Of a stretch of 64,000 bases of DNA, positions 33,780 through 42,231 are shown piece by piece (positions within the stretch are counted from its first letter, which is position 1; each line of letters opens with the position of its first letter). The notes beneath the pieces were generated by a model. That model did not search any database. It was given only the letters and a program-made list of their open reading frames with translations, and was not told where the DNA came from. Origin of the DNA: Parabacteroides sp. (GTDB lineage Bacteria > Bacteroidota > Bacteroidia > Bacteroidales > Tannerellaceae); the NCBI GenBank assembly GCA_019417325.1, contig DXVO01000031.1:30585-94584 (forward strand), in the 5' to 3' direction. The position numbers were made by a program, and so were the translations under genes.

Positions 33780-34763
33780 ATGATTAGACAATTAGTTTTT
33801 AGCATGCTTGCTATAGCAGGTATGGCAAGTTGCAGTAGTAGCAATGATCATCCTTATGATCCCAGTAATCAACGCAAAATCAACCTTGGTGTAGGAGTTG
33901 ATGAAATCGTTAGTAAAGCGGCTATCAATCCACAGGAAAAGAACGATTTTACGGCAGCGGATGAAATTTATTTATTAAGAACAGATATTAACAAAGGTGA
34001 AGTTTTGCCTCCAATAGATGGTGTTCAGGAAGTGGGAATAGATGAGAATAAGAAGTTTCTTTTACCTTCAGAATGGGAATACTTTGATGGAGAAAAAGAG
34101 ACATTCTTCACAGGATATTATCCGGCTGGAACTTTTAGCGCCGGTAGTGGCGCAGATCCAAGTACAGTTTCTTTCGCAAATGTAAACGGTGAAAAGGATA
34201 TTGTATACGCATCTCCCTATAGCGTTGGAACAAAGGAGGCTCCTACGGTCGATCCTGTTTTAACTTTTAAGCATCTATTATCACAAATTCAAATCAATGT
34301 AGTAGGAACTGTTGCTGGTCAGAGAGCTTTTGGAAAAATTAAAAAGATTTCAATCATAGATATTCCAACCTCTATCGACTTGTATTTGAATGTAAAAGTA
34401 GATTTGGAAGTACGTGAAGCAGCTGGTAGCCCGAAAACGGATGTTGTTATCTATGAGGATGCAATAGGAACGGTAATACCAACTAATTCCACGCCGATAG
34501 GAGTTATTCCTATGATATTCAGTGGAGGAGCAAATCCTTATGGAACAAAAGATCATCCGTTAAACCTTCTTGTTGAAACCGAAGATGGTGGAGAAACATA
34601 TGTTTCAGTTACTAACATTGGGGGTATAGAAGATGCAGCTACAGGTCTGGAAATGGGTAAAAAACACATTATTACTTTAACATTCAAAGACAAGATTATT
34701 GTCTCCGCTGCCATTAAACCATGGGATCCTAATGGTAAATCTGGTAGCGGAGATGTTGGATAA
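33780..34763 (+). CDS. Fimbrillin-family lipoprotein (Mfa/FimA-like subunit)
   Basis: The product is 327 residues with a lipobox ASC (Cys18) after MIRQLVFSMLAIAGM. The mature part has the two-domain fimbrillin layout: KAAINPQEKNDFTAADEIYL, GYYPAG, DIVYASPYSV, FKHLLSQIQINVV in the N-terminal half, and GKKHIITLTFKDKIIVSAAIKPWDPNG at the C-terminus. Such lipoproteins are secreted through the periplasm and assembled as pili after processing by an arginine-type gingipain-like protease. Only one subunit gene is here; no usher or anchor gene follows. It lies downstream of the switch segment. Confidence 0.85.
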   Translation: MIRQLVFSMLAIAGMASCSSSNDHPYDPSNQRKINLGVGVDEIVSKAAINPQEKNDFTAADEIYLLRTDINKGEVLPPIDGVQEVGIDENKKFLLPSEWEYFDGEKETFFTGYYPAGTFSAGSGADPSTVSFANVNGEKDIVYASPYSVGTKEAPTVDPVLTFKHLLSQIQINVVGTVAGQRAFGKIKKISIIDIPTSIDLYLNVKVDLEVREAAGSPKTDVVIYEDAIGTVIPTNSTPIGVIPMIFSGGANPYGTKDHPLNLLVETEDGGETYVSVTNIGGIEDAATGLEMGKKHIITLTFKDKIIVSAAIKPWDPNGKSGSGDVG

Positions 34764-34811
34764 GTTTTGTATTAATTAGCCGTTCCTTATCTCGCTGAGG
34801 GAAATAAAATT

Positions 34812-34874
34812 AGGGGGTGTGTGAAACAGGTAAAAGGCTGGTACAAGGATGGTCGGGAATATCACACACCCCCT
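34812..34874. repeat. 13-bp perfect inverted repeat after the fimbrillin gene
   Basis: AGGGGGTGTGTGA (34812-34824) pairs with TCACACACCCCCT (34862-34874) over a 37-nt loop. It lies between two convergent genes and is more GC-rich than its surroundings. It could be part of a terminator, a small RNA, or a short mobile repeat. Confidence 0.6.
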
Positions 34875-34875
34875 G

Positions 34876-34915
34876 CCCCTCTTGAAAGGGGAAACTGTAA
34901 AACTACTTAGTTTTA
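34876..34915. terminator. Bidirectional terminator hairpins between the fimbrillin gene and uxaC
   Basis: CCCCT-CTTGAA-AGGGG (34876-34891) is followed by TAAAACTA-CT-TAGTTTTA (34898-34915). Both stems are perfect, and A/T runs on both sides would serve either direction of transcription. Confidence 0.6.
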
Positions 34916-34930
34916 TCTCTTTTGCAGTAA

Positions 34931-36340
34931 TCAGAACCTGAAATATTCTTTTGCGTTATTATAGCTTATGTCTTCTACCATTTTTCCGATAAAAGGCAGT
35001 TCGGATGCAGGTAATTCACCACTCTCCACTTCTCTTCCAAGTATATTACATAGAATACGGCGGAAATATTCATGACGTGGATACGACAGGAAACTGCGGG
35101 AATCCGTAAGCATTCCCACGAAACGGCTCAGTAGACCCAGATTCGATAGGGAATTGAGTTGATTTTCCATTCCGTTAATCTGGTCGAGAAACCACCATGC
35201 CGCACCGTATTGTATCTTGCCCGGCACGGAGCCGTCGTTGAAACTGTATATGGTGCTCATCATCATATCGTTGTCACGAGGGTTTAGATTGTAAAAAATA
35301 GATTTTGCCAGCAGTTTGTTTTCTTCCAGACGGCTCAGGAAACGACCCATCGGGACTGCCATCGGAGCATCGCCTATGGCATCGAAGCCGGAATCCGGAC
35401 CGAGTTCCCGGAACATACGGGCATTATTATTGCGGGTGGCGCCAATATGGAATTGTTGTACCCAATTGCTACGGGCATTCATGGCTGCCAGTTCATATAA
35501 TATGGCAGAACGGAATTTGTTTACTTCCTTTTTAGTCAGTTCCTTTTTCATGCGGATTCTGAGGAAGATCGATTCTATTTCTTCGTCGGTGTATGGCTCG
35601 GCATAAAATGTACTTAATCCATGGTCGGCAAGGGTACACCCTTGTGAAGCAAAGAAATCGTGACGGCGTTGCAGGGCTTCTACCAGATCGGCAAAAGTCA
35701 GGATGGTGATGCCGGATGCTGCAGAGAGCTTTGTCAGATATTCGTTGTAGGGACGCAGGTTCTCGATCGCCATTGCCCTATCCGGTCTCCAAGTAGGGAA
35801 TACTTTGATTTTCAATCCGCTGTTTCGGATAGCGGTATGATATTCGAGACTGTCAATAGGGTCATCGGTAGTACAAACCACTTCCACTTTCATTCGTTCC
35901 ATAATGGCTTGTGCACGGAATTCGGGTGTTTGCAGCTTGGCAGAAAATTCATCGTAGATTTCGCGTGCTGTGGAAGGATTTAATATTTTGTCGATACCGA
36001 AAATACGACTTAGTTCGAGATGAGTCCAGTGGTATAGCGGATTCCGCATGGCATGCTGGAGGGTATCCACCCATCTCTCGAATTTTTCATAAGAAGATTT
36101 GTTTCCGGTGATGTAAGCTTCCGGAACACCATTAGCACGCATGGCACGCCATTTGTAATGGTCGCCACCCAACCAGATTTCCGTAAGGTCAGCAAACTGG
36201 TGGTTTTCTGCTATCTGGCGTGGGTCCAGATGGCAGTGGTAGTCGATAATCGGCATTTTCGCCGCATGGTCGTGATACAACTGCTGCGCCGTATCCGACT
36301 GCAACAGAAAATTAGAATCAAGAAATTTTTTCATGGTCAT
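34931..36340 (-). CDS. uxaC: Glucuronate (uronate) isomerase
   Basis: The product is 469 residues, the usual length. It begins MKKFLDSNFLLQSDTAQQLYHDHAAKMPIIDYHCHL, with the DYHCHLDP metal-binding motif, and continues with GGDHYKWRAMRANGV, CTTDDPIDSLEYH, QFHIGATRNNN and FVGMLTDSRSFLSYPRHEYFRR, all diagnostic. It converts D-glucuronate to D-fructuronate or galacturonate to tagaturonate. The start at 36340 overlaps the aldolase stop by four bases (ATGA); MKKF at 36334 is the alternative. It is the last gene of the kdgK-eda-uxaC operon. Confidence 0.96.
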   Translation of the reverse strand: MTMKKFLDSNFLLQSDTAQQLYHDHAAKMPIIDYHCHLDPRQIAENHQFADLTEIWLGGDHYKWRAMRANGVPEAYITGNKSSYEKFERWVDTLQHAMRNPLYHWTHLELSRIFGIDKILNPSTAREIYDEFSAKLQTPEFRAQAIMERMKVEVVCTTDDPIDSLEYHTAIRNSGLKIKVFPTWRPDRAMAIENLRPYNEYLTKLSAASGITILTFADLVEALQRRHDFFASQGCTLADHGLSTFYAEPYTDEEIESIFLRIRMKKELTKKEVNKFRSAILYELAAMNARSNWVQQFHIGATRNNNARMFRELGPDSGFDAIGDAPMAVPMGRFLSRLEENKLLAKSIFYNLNPRDNDMMMSTIYSFNDGSVPGKIQYGAAWWFLDQINGMENQLNSLSNLGLLSRFVGMLTDSRSFLSYPRHEYFRRILCNILGREVESGELPASELPFIGKMVEDISYNNAKEYFRF

Positions 36341-37008
36341 CCGTTATATTTATTAATAATAGATAATGTATCACTGCAAAGCTGGGTAATGGCTTTCCAG
36401 TTTTTAGTCTCAATAGCTTCCTTAGGGAAAAGTTTGGACCCCATACCTACACAGGTTACGCCGGCTTTGAACCAGGCGGACAGGTTCTCTTCGGAGGGTT
36501 CCACTGCTCCGGTTGCCATAATCATCGCCCAGGGCATTGGGGCTTTGATGTTTTTTACAAAAGAGGGTCCCCCGACGTTTCCAGCAGGGAATATTTTACA
36601 TAGATCGCAACCTGCTTCCTGTGCGAAACCTATTTCCGAAACAGAGCCGCAGCCAGGAGTATAGGGCACCAGCCGGCGGTTGCATATTTTAGCAATATCA
36701 GGGTTGAATAGCGGTCCTACAATAAAATTGGCCCCCAACTGCAAATACAAGGCGGCTGTGGGGGCATCGACAATAGAACCTGCGCCCAATATCAGTTCGG
36801 GGCATTCTTTAGCTGCAAACTTGCTGAGTTCCGCAAATACTTCATGGGCGAAGTCGCCGCGATTGGTAAATTCAAAAGCACGGACACCTCCTTCATAACA
36901 GGCTTTAACAACCAGCTTTGCCACTTCTATTTCTTTGTGGTAATATACAGGGACCATGCCGGTACGGGCGATAGTGGTCAATGTTTGTATTTTGTTGAAT
37001 CTTGCCAT
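36337..37008 (-). CDS. eda: KDPG/KHG aldolase (class I)
   Basis: The product is 223 residues. MVPVYYHKEIEVAKLVVKACYEGGVRAFEFTNRG, GAGSIVDAPTAALYLQLGANFIVGP, YTPGCGSVSEIGFAQEAGCDLCKIFP with the Schiff-base Lys, and ATGAVEPSEENLSAWFKAGV follow the bacterial KDPG aldolases. It splits 2-keto-3-deoxy-6-phosphogluconate into pyruvate and glyceraldehyde 3-phosphate. It lies between kdgK (44 bp) and uxaC (overlap). Confidence 0.94.
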   Translation of the reverse strand: MARFNKIQTLTTIARTGMVPVYYHKEIEVAKLVVKACYEGGVRAFEFTNRGDFAHEVFAELSKFAAKECPELILGAGSIVDAPTAALYLQLGANFIVGPLFNPDIAKICNRRLVPYTPGCGSVSEIGFAQEAGCDLCKIFPAGNVGGPSFVKNIKAPMPWAMIMATGAVEPSEENLSAWFKAGVTCVGMGSKLFPKEAIETKNWKAITQLCSDTLSIINKYNG

Positions 37009-37052
37009 ACTTATTTTTTATTTCTCGTCTTAATATAGCTGTATCCCCATGT

Positions 37053-38096
37053 TTATCGGGATACACGTCCGGAAGCATCGCCTTCCATTAGTTTTTCTAC
37101 TTCTTCTACAGTTACCTGGTTGAAGTCACCATAAATAGTGTGCTTCAGACAGGATGCGGCTACGGCAAAATCGAGTGCTTTTTGGTCGTCGGCAGAATAT
37201 GCCAGAAGTCCGTAAAGCAGTCCGCCCATAAAGGAATCTCCACCGCCTACACGGTCTACAATATGGGTGATGTCATAACGGCGGGATTTATATAATTTAC
37301 CTCCGGCATATAATACGCCTCCCCAGGTATTATGGTTGGCATTGACAGAGCCGCGCAGGGTGATAATCACTTTTTTCGCACGGGGAAATTTAGCCATTAG
37401 TTGTTTGCATACGGATTCAAATTCAGTGGCGTTTATTTCTCCTTCAGTGTGTGCTACGTCGAAGCCTTCCGGTTTGATATCGAATACTTTTTCCGCATCT
37501 TCTTCGTTTCCGAGGATAATATCACATCCGGCAACTAGTTCAGGCATGATTTCTGCGGCTTTTTTACCATATTTCCAAAGGTTCTTGCGGAAGTTCAAAT
37601 CGCAGGAAACGGGTACTCCTATACGATTGGCAGTCCGGATAGCTTCCAGACAAGCGTCTGCCGCGCCTTGTGAAATGGCAGGAGTGATACCCGTCCAATG
37701 GAAAAAAGAAGCATCTTTAAGTACTTCTTCCCAGTTTATCATGCCAGGCTGTATTTCGGAAATGGCGGAATGGGCACGGTCGTATATCACTTTGCTGGGG
37801 CGTGCCACGGCTCCGGTTTCCAGGAAATAAATTCCCATACGTTCGCCTCCGTAGACAATATGGGAAGTACCTACGCCATATTTACGTAAGTCCATCACAC
37901 AAGCACGCGCTATATCGTTTTGAGGCAATCGGGTTACGAACTCCGTCCGGATACCGAAGTTCGCCAGGGATACGGCAACATTTGCTTCTCCCCCTCCAAA
38001 TGTGGTACTGAGTTTGTTGCATTGGCAGAAACGAAGGTAATCAGGTGTGGCGAGCCTGAGCATGATTTCTCCAAAGGTTACAATTTTTTTTTCCAT
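37053..38096 (-). CDS. kdgK: 2-keto-3-deoxygluconate kinase (PfkB family)
   Basis: The product is 347 residues of the ribokinase fold. GEIMLRLATP, GGGEANVAVSLANFG, and the catalytic VDRVGGGDSFMGGLLYGLL are present. In the company of KDPG aldolase and uronate isomerase it should phosphorylate 2-keto-3-deoxygluconate. The long form of about 340 residues is common for Bacteroidetes KdgK. It is the first gene of the operon, with a -7 box at 38125-38132 and a LacI-type operator at 38160-38173. Confidence 0.9.
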   Translation of the reverse strand: MEKKIVTFGEIMLRLATPDYLRFCQCNKLSTTFGGGEANVAVSLANFGIRTEFVTRLPQNDIARACVMDLRKYGVGTSHIVYGGERMGIYFLETGAVARPSKVIYDRAHSAISEIQPGMINWEEVLKDASFFHWTGITPAISQGAADACLEAIRTANRIGVPVSCDLNFRKNLWKYGKKAAEIMPELVAGCDIILGNEEDAEKVFDIKPEGFDVAHTEGEINATEFESVCKQLMAKFPRAKKVIITLRGSVNANHNTWGGVLYAGGKLYKSRRYDITHIVDRVGGGDSFMGGLLYGLLAYSADDQKALDFAVAASCLKHTIYGDFNQVTVEEVEKLMEGDASGRVSR

Positions 38097-38124
38097 GCAT
38101 ATGGTTTATAAAGTATTCTGTTTA

Positions 38125-38132
38125 CAAAAGTA
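38125..38132 (-). promoter_or_regulatory. -7 box for the kdgK operon
   Basis: On the minus strand the sequence reads TACTTTTG, an exact TAnnTTTG, 28 bp before the start at 38096. Confidence 0.6.
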
Positions 38133-38159
38133 GAAGTTTATTTCTAAATACTTCTTATG

Positions 38160-38173
38160 TGTGTACGAAAACA
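38160..38173 (-). promoter_or_regulatory. Candidate LacI-family operator upstream of kdgK
   Basis: On the minus strand the sequence reads TGTTTTCGTACACA, fitting TGT-N3-CG-N3-ACA. It stands 27 bp upstream of the -7 box, almost the same as the site before the MFS gene at 1143-1156. Confidence 0.45.
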
Positions 38174-38321
38174 TATTGATTATATCTTGAATGGTTTATA
38201 AATGGTAACAGGAGAAGAATGAATTAGCTTGTGTTAAGAGCCTTAGCCCGGAAGTATCAGCGAGTAATATTTTGTTAATGTAAATTAACCCATTGTTTCT
38301 TGTTTGTTTACGAATATTTCG

Positions 38322-38338
38322 TACTTTTGCGATAAAGT
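38322..38338 (+). promoter_or_regulatory. -7 box of blaI gene with overlapping inverted repeat
   Basis: TACTTTTG (38322-38329) matches the -7 consensus. It overlaps ACTTT-N6-AAAGT (38323-38338), a perfect inverted repeat that could be the BlaI autoregulatory operator. Confidence 0.45.
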
Positions 38339-38357
38339 CGTAATTTAATAATAGGAT

Positions 38358-38720
38358 ATGGAAAGATTAACAATTCAAGAAGAAGAAGTAATGCGATGTA
38401 TATGGCAGGCAGCCCCCTGTTTTATAAAAGACATTCTTGCCTTGTATGATGAGCCTAAACCCCCTTATACCACCATTGCTTCGGTAGTGAAGAATCTGGA
38501 ACGTAAAAAATACGTGAAGGCAAAACGCTATGGGAATACATACGAATATACCCCGATTATAGACGAACCGGAGTATAAGCGTACTTTTATGAGCGGAGTG
38601 GTTCATAATTATTTTGAAAACTCCTACAAGGAAATGGTTTCCTTCTTCGCGAAGGAGCAGAAAATCTCAACGGATGATTTGAAAGAAATTATCCATATGA
38701 TTGAAAAAGGTCGGGAATAA
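38358..38720 (+). CDS. BlaI/MecI-family transcriptional repressor
   Basis: The product is 120 residues with the winged-helix start MERLTIQEEEVMRCIWQAAPCFIKDIL, the recognition helix TTIASVVKNLERKKYVKAKRYGNTYEYTP, and a C-terminal dimer and cleavage region. It should repress its own operon until cleaved through the BlaR1-type protease encoded 15 bp downstream. There is no beta-lactamase gene nearby, so the target is probably an envelope stress function. Confidence 0.93.
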   Translation: MERLTIQEEEVMRCIWQAAPCFIKDILALYDEPKPPYTTIASVVKNLERKKYVKAKRYGNTYEYTPIIDEPEYKRTFMSGVVHNYFENSYKEMVSFFAKEQKISTDDLKEIIHMIEKGRE

Positions 38721-38735
38721 TTAACGTATCATACC

Positions 38736-40610
38736 ATGACGCCGGAATTAGCCTACTTTATGAAGGTCAATGTAGCCTTCGTGCTCTTGTACGCCTTCTA
38801 TCGGTTATTCTTTTATAAGGATACCTTCTTTAAATTGCGCCGTACCATCCTGCTGGTATTTTTCGGTCTGTCGTTGCTTTATCCCCTGATGAACATACAG
38901 GATTGGGTGAAGGAACAAGAACCTATGGTTGGAGTTATCCAGGTATATTCAGCCATTTTGCCGGAGGTCAGTGTCGCTCCCGAAGCGGCAGTTGAGACGG
39001 ATTGGCAAAGTACGGTTCTTTCCGGTTTGTTCTGGCTTTATTGTAGCGGGGTGGTTTTATTGTTGATCCGTTTTCTCACTCAGTTGGGCAGCATCCTTTT
39101 GCTTGCCCGCAACACGCATCTTATCCATATTCATGGAGTACCGGTACACATACTAAATAGACCGACGGGTCCCTTTTCTTTTTTTAAGCTGATATTTCTT
39201 CATCCGGAAAGCCATTCGGAAAAAGAAATTGATGAAATTCTGACACATGAACGAACTCATGCCCTCCAGTGGCATTCTATTGATGTGATTATCTGTGAGT
39301 TGATTTGTATTGTTTGCTGGGTGAATCCTTTCGTATGGCTTCTGAAGAGAGAAGTCCGGCACAATCTCGAATATCTTGCGGACGATACAGTTTTGGAATC
39401 CGGATATGATAGCAGGAGCTATCAGTATCATTTATTGGGACTGGCGCATACGGACAGATCTGACGCTGTTTTGTATAACAGTTTCAATGTATTACACATT
39501 AAAAACAGAATTAGTATGATGAATAAAAAACGCTCACGGGGTATAGGACGTGCTAAATATCTCGCAGTGGTACCATTTTTTGCTTTCCTGATGTTGCTTA
39601 GCAATATAGATGCAGTGGCACGTATTACTGAAAATATCCTTCCCCAACAAAAAGAGAATCTGAAAGTCTCGGCACAAGTAATCGATTATATAGGTAATCC
39701 GGTAGTTGGTGCGAATGTTCTTATTAAAGGAACAACAACCGGGACGATTACGGATAATGACGGAATTTTTATGTTGACTGCTCCGGTAGATGCGACCCTT
39801 GAAATCTCGGAAATGAGTTTGCAGAAGCGGGAAATTGCAGTAAAGGATGTGAAAGAGAACATGAAAATCCAGCTAGTGCAGCTTCCTGTGGAAGAACGGG
39901 TGTTTGGAGTGGTGGAAGTAATGCCGCAATTCCCGGGTGGACAAGATGCCTTAATTAATTTTTTGCAGGATAATGTAAAATATCCGGAAGCAGCAAAGGC
40001 AAAAGGAATAAAAGGAAGGGTAATCTGTTCTTTTGTGGTAGGGAAAGATGGCTCGATTGGCAATATAGAGATAATGCGTGGCATAGATCCGGAACTGGAC
40101 GCAGAAGCCGTACGGGTGCTGGGTCTGATGCCTAAATGGACTCCGGGAAAGCAAAGCGGGCATGATGTAGCTGTAAAATACACGGTCCCGATTACTTTTG
40201 GTGGGGATAAAAAAACGGCAGCAAAAAGTAACAATTCAAAATCAGAGCCTGTAAATTATGACCGGACATTTACCGTAGTGGAAGTAATGCCTCAATTCCC
40301 AGGTGGGCAAACCGCCTTGCTGGGTTTCTTGGAGAAAAATTTGAAGTATCCTGAGACTGCGCAGGAAAAGGGCATACAGGGTCGTGTGACGTGCTCTTTT
40401 ATTATATCTAAAGACGGTTCAATCAGTGATGCGGAAGTGATACGCGGAGTTGATCCTGTGTTGGATGCGGAAGCTCTCCGGATAATATATACAATGCCCA
40501 AATGGACCCCTGGAAAACAGCGTGGACATGATGTGGCTGTAAAGTATACGGTTCCTATAACTTTTGATTTGAAGAAATATAAAGCTGCAGAAAAAAAGGC
40601 TGAAGGATAG
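38736..40610 (+). CDS. BlaR1/M56-type metalloprotease with carboxypeptidase-like and two TonB-like domains
   Basis: The product is 624 residues. The N-terminal half is an M56 integral membrane protease: TM segments, then LTHERTHALQWHSID (HExxH-type zinc site with Arg-Thr in the middle), VCWVNPFVWL and EYLADDTVL. After a TM near residue 280, which ends the M56 part, comes a carboxypeptidase-regulatory-like domain (VIDYIGNPVVGANVLIKGTTTG) and two tandem TonB C-terminal domains, each opening VVEVMPQFPGGQ and closing VKYTVPITF. The last two are about 70% alike and look like a tandem duplication. It probably senses an envelope signal and cleaves the BlaI-type repressor. Confidence 0.9.
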   Translation: MTPELAYFMKVNVAFVLLYAFYRLFFYKDTFFKLRRTILLVFFGLSLLYPLMNIQDWVKEQEPMVGVIQVYSAILPEVSVAPEAAVETDWQSTVLSGLFWLYCSGVVLLLIRFLTQLGSILLLARNTHLIHIHGVPVHILNRPTGPFSFFKLIFLHPESHSEKEIDEILTHERTHALQWHSIDVIICELICIVCWVNPFVWLLKREVRHNLEYLADDTVLESGYDSRSYQYHLLGLAHTDRSDAVLYNSFNVLHIKNRISMMNKKRSRGIGRAKYLAVVPFFAFLMLLSNIDAVARITENILPQQKENLKVSAQVIDYIGNPVVGANVLIKGTTTGTITDNDGIFMLTAPVDATLEISEMSLQKREIAVKDVKENMKIQLVQLPVEERVFGVVEVMPQFPGGQDALINFLQDNVKYPEAAKAKGIKGRVICSFVVGKDGSIGNIEIMRGIDPELDAEAVRVLGLMPKWTPGKQSGHDVAVKYTVPITFGGDKKTAAKSNNSKSEPVNYDRTFTVVEVMPQFPGGQTALLGFLEKNLKYPETAQEKGIQGRVTCSFIISKDGSISDAEVIRGVDPVLDAEALRIIYTMPKWTPGKQRGHDVAVKYTVPITFDLKKYKAAEKKAEG

Positions 40611-40629
40611 TCTTTTTTCAGGATTCTTT

Positions 40630-40637
40630 TAAATTTG
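40630..40637 (+). promoter_or_regulatory. -7 box for the TPR gene
   Basis: TAAATTTG matches TAnnTTTG, 32 bp before ATG 40670, so the TPR gene may be transcribed apart from the BlaR1 gene. Confidence 0.45.
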
Positions 40638-40669
40638 TAGATTACTACAATACAAATACTTCTGCTGTT

Positions 40670-42145
40670 ATGAAATGTAAGTTTTCGATATTATTCATAT
40701 TTTGCGTACTGTCCCTTTTGGGGCAGGCGCAAAATGTGTCTTTTCAGGAGTTGGTCAATAAGAAGCAGTTTGCGGCGGTTATTGAAAACGCAAGAAACCT
40801 TACGGCAGCGGATTCTGCCGATTATTCGAAGATGTCGGCAATAGGCCAGGCTTACGAAGGACTGCTAAAGTATAAGGAGGCTTATAACTGTTATCGGCAA
40901 TGTTTATCTTTGGATACTCTGAATATCGAAGCATTGAATGCTGTAGCCCGTACGGCAATGAGTCTGGGGAAAGCTTCTGTGGCTGAAAACAGTTTTCGGA
41001 AAGTATTGAATCAGGACTGTACGAATTTTTATGCAAATTACCAATTGGCACGCCTGTATTATCAATTGGGCGATTATGAAAAAGCAATAGACCAATATGT
41101 TGTGCTGAGAGATCAGGATACTCTGACTGTAAATCCCACGATATACGCCAACCTGGGTGATTGCTATACAAAGATGAATGCATTTCCGTCTGCAACAATC
41201 TGCTATTTCAAGGCATATGATGTAAACCGGGAGAATGCCGGACTGGCAAATATGTTGGTTAATACGCTGCTTCGTTTGGGCGGTCCTAATATATCGGATG
41301 CGCTGGCTATCTGCGATACGGCATTGTATTATAGTCCGGATAACCGCTCACTCCAGCGAAGTAAAGCAATTGCTTTTTATATGAACCGTTCTTATAAGCA
41401 GGCGGATTCGGTATATTCCTGTTTGTTGGCCGCAGGTGACTCTTCATTTCTTACTTTAAAGTATGGAGGTGCTTCCAAATATTTGTCCGGTCTTGCAATG
41501 AACTCTATTCCTTTGCTTGAAGAAGCATATAACAAGGATACGACAGATGTGGAAACAAATCTGCTGTTAGGTGCAGCCTTGGGGAAAACGTACGACCGGA
41601 AACGAGCATATGAACTGCTGGACCGTGCGGAAATACTGATGCAGCCGAATGAGGCTTTGACAAATCTTTTATTAACTGCACGTGGAGAAACGTTGTACCG
41701 GGATGGCAGGACACATGAAGCGGACCTGCTATTTTATAGCGCATGGCAGAAGAACAAGGAACGCTTGGATTTGCTGTTTAAAATAGATATGCGTTATCCT
41801 AATTCGGGACGGGCTTATCCGGACGATGCGGAACGGGAGCGCGCTTTGTTTATTAAGAACCTTTTTCTGAAAGAATGCCTGACGACCAGACGTCTTCCGA
41901 AACAATTTTACGCTTACCGCACATTTCTTGAATATATGTGTGAAGATGCCTTTTTCCGGGACAAGGAAGATTTGACAATGATAGCTCCGGATGGTAAGAA
42001 AAGTAAAATTTCCGTAATCGATTTGCGCGCTTTAGTCGACCAGTTGCCTATGGAACCGGAGAAAGAGGAGGAGATGCAATACAAATTACTGGATACGATT
42101 GAAAAGCAGGCAGAGGAGTCCGATGGAAGAGATAAAGTGCAATAA
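40670..42145 (+). CDS. Exported TPR-repeat protein
   Basis: The product is 491 residues with a signal peptide (MKCKFSILFIFCVLSLLGQAQ). It is built of tetratricopeptide repeats, for example ALNAVARTAMSLGKASVAENSFRKVL, YANYQLARLYYQLGDYEKAIDQYVVL and IYANLGDCYTKMNAFPSATICYFKAY. It should be a periplasmic scaffold. The last 60 residues are charged, without repeats. Partners are not evident; it follows the BlaI-BlaR1 pair by 59 bp with its own -7 box. Confidence 0.85.
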   Translation: MKCKFSILFIFCVLSLLGQAQNVSFQELVNKKQFAAVIENARNLTAADSADYSKMSAIGQAYEGLLKYKEAYNCYRQCLSLDTLNIEALNAVARTAMSLGKASVAENSFRKVLNQDCTNFYANYQLARLYYQLGDYEKAIDQYVVLRDQDTLTVNPTIYANLGDCYTKMNAFPSATICYFKAYDVNRENAGLANMLVNTLLRLGGPNISDALAICDTALYYSPDNRSLQRSKAIAFYMNRSYKQADSVYSCLLAAGDSSFLTLKYGGASKYLSGLAMNSIPLLEEAYNKDTTDVETNLLLGAALGKTYDRKRAYELLDRAEILMQPNEALTNLLLTARGETLYRDGRTHEADLLFYSAWQKNKERLDLLFKIDMRYPNSGRAYPDDAERERALFIKNLFLKECLTTRRLPKQFYAYRTFLEYMCEDAFFRDKEDLTMIAPDGKKSKISVIDLRALVDQLPMEPEKEEEMQYKLLDTIEKQAEESDGRDKVQ

Positions 42146-42206
42146 ACAGGTGATACTTACCTTTTTCATTTAGCTGTAATTAATTGTTAGTTTCGTTGAA
42201 ACCGTG

Positions 42207-42214
42207 TATTTTTG
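42207..42214 (+). promoter_or_regulatory. -7 box for the patatin-Omp85 gene
   Basis: TATTTTTG matches TAnnTTTG, with ATTG (one mismatch to TTTG) 20 bp upstream at 42183-42186. It lies 17 bp before ATG 42232. Confidence 0.55.
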
Positions 42215-42231
42215 CTGCAAATACATGAAAG

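Noticed and set aside
34350..34556. A 68-codon minus-strand frame inside the fimbrillin gene
   Set aside because: Antisense within a supported gene; no domain.
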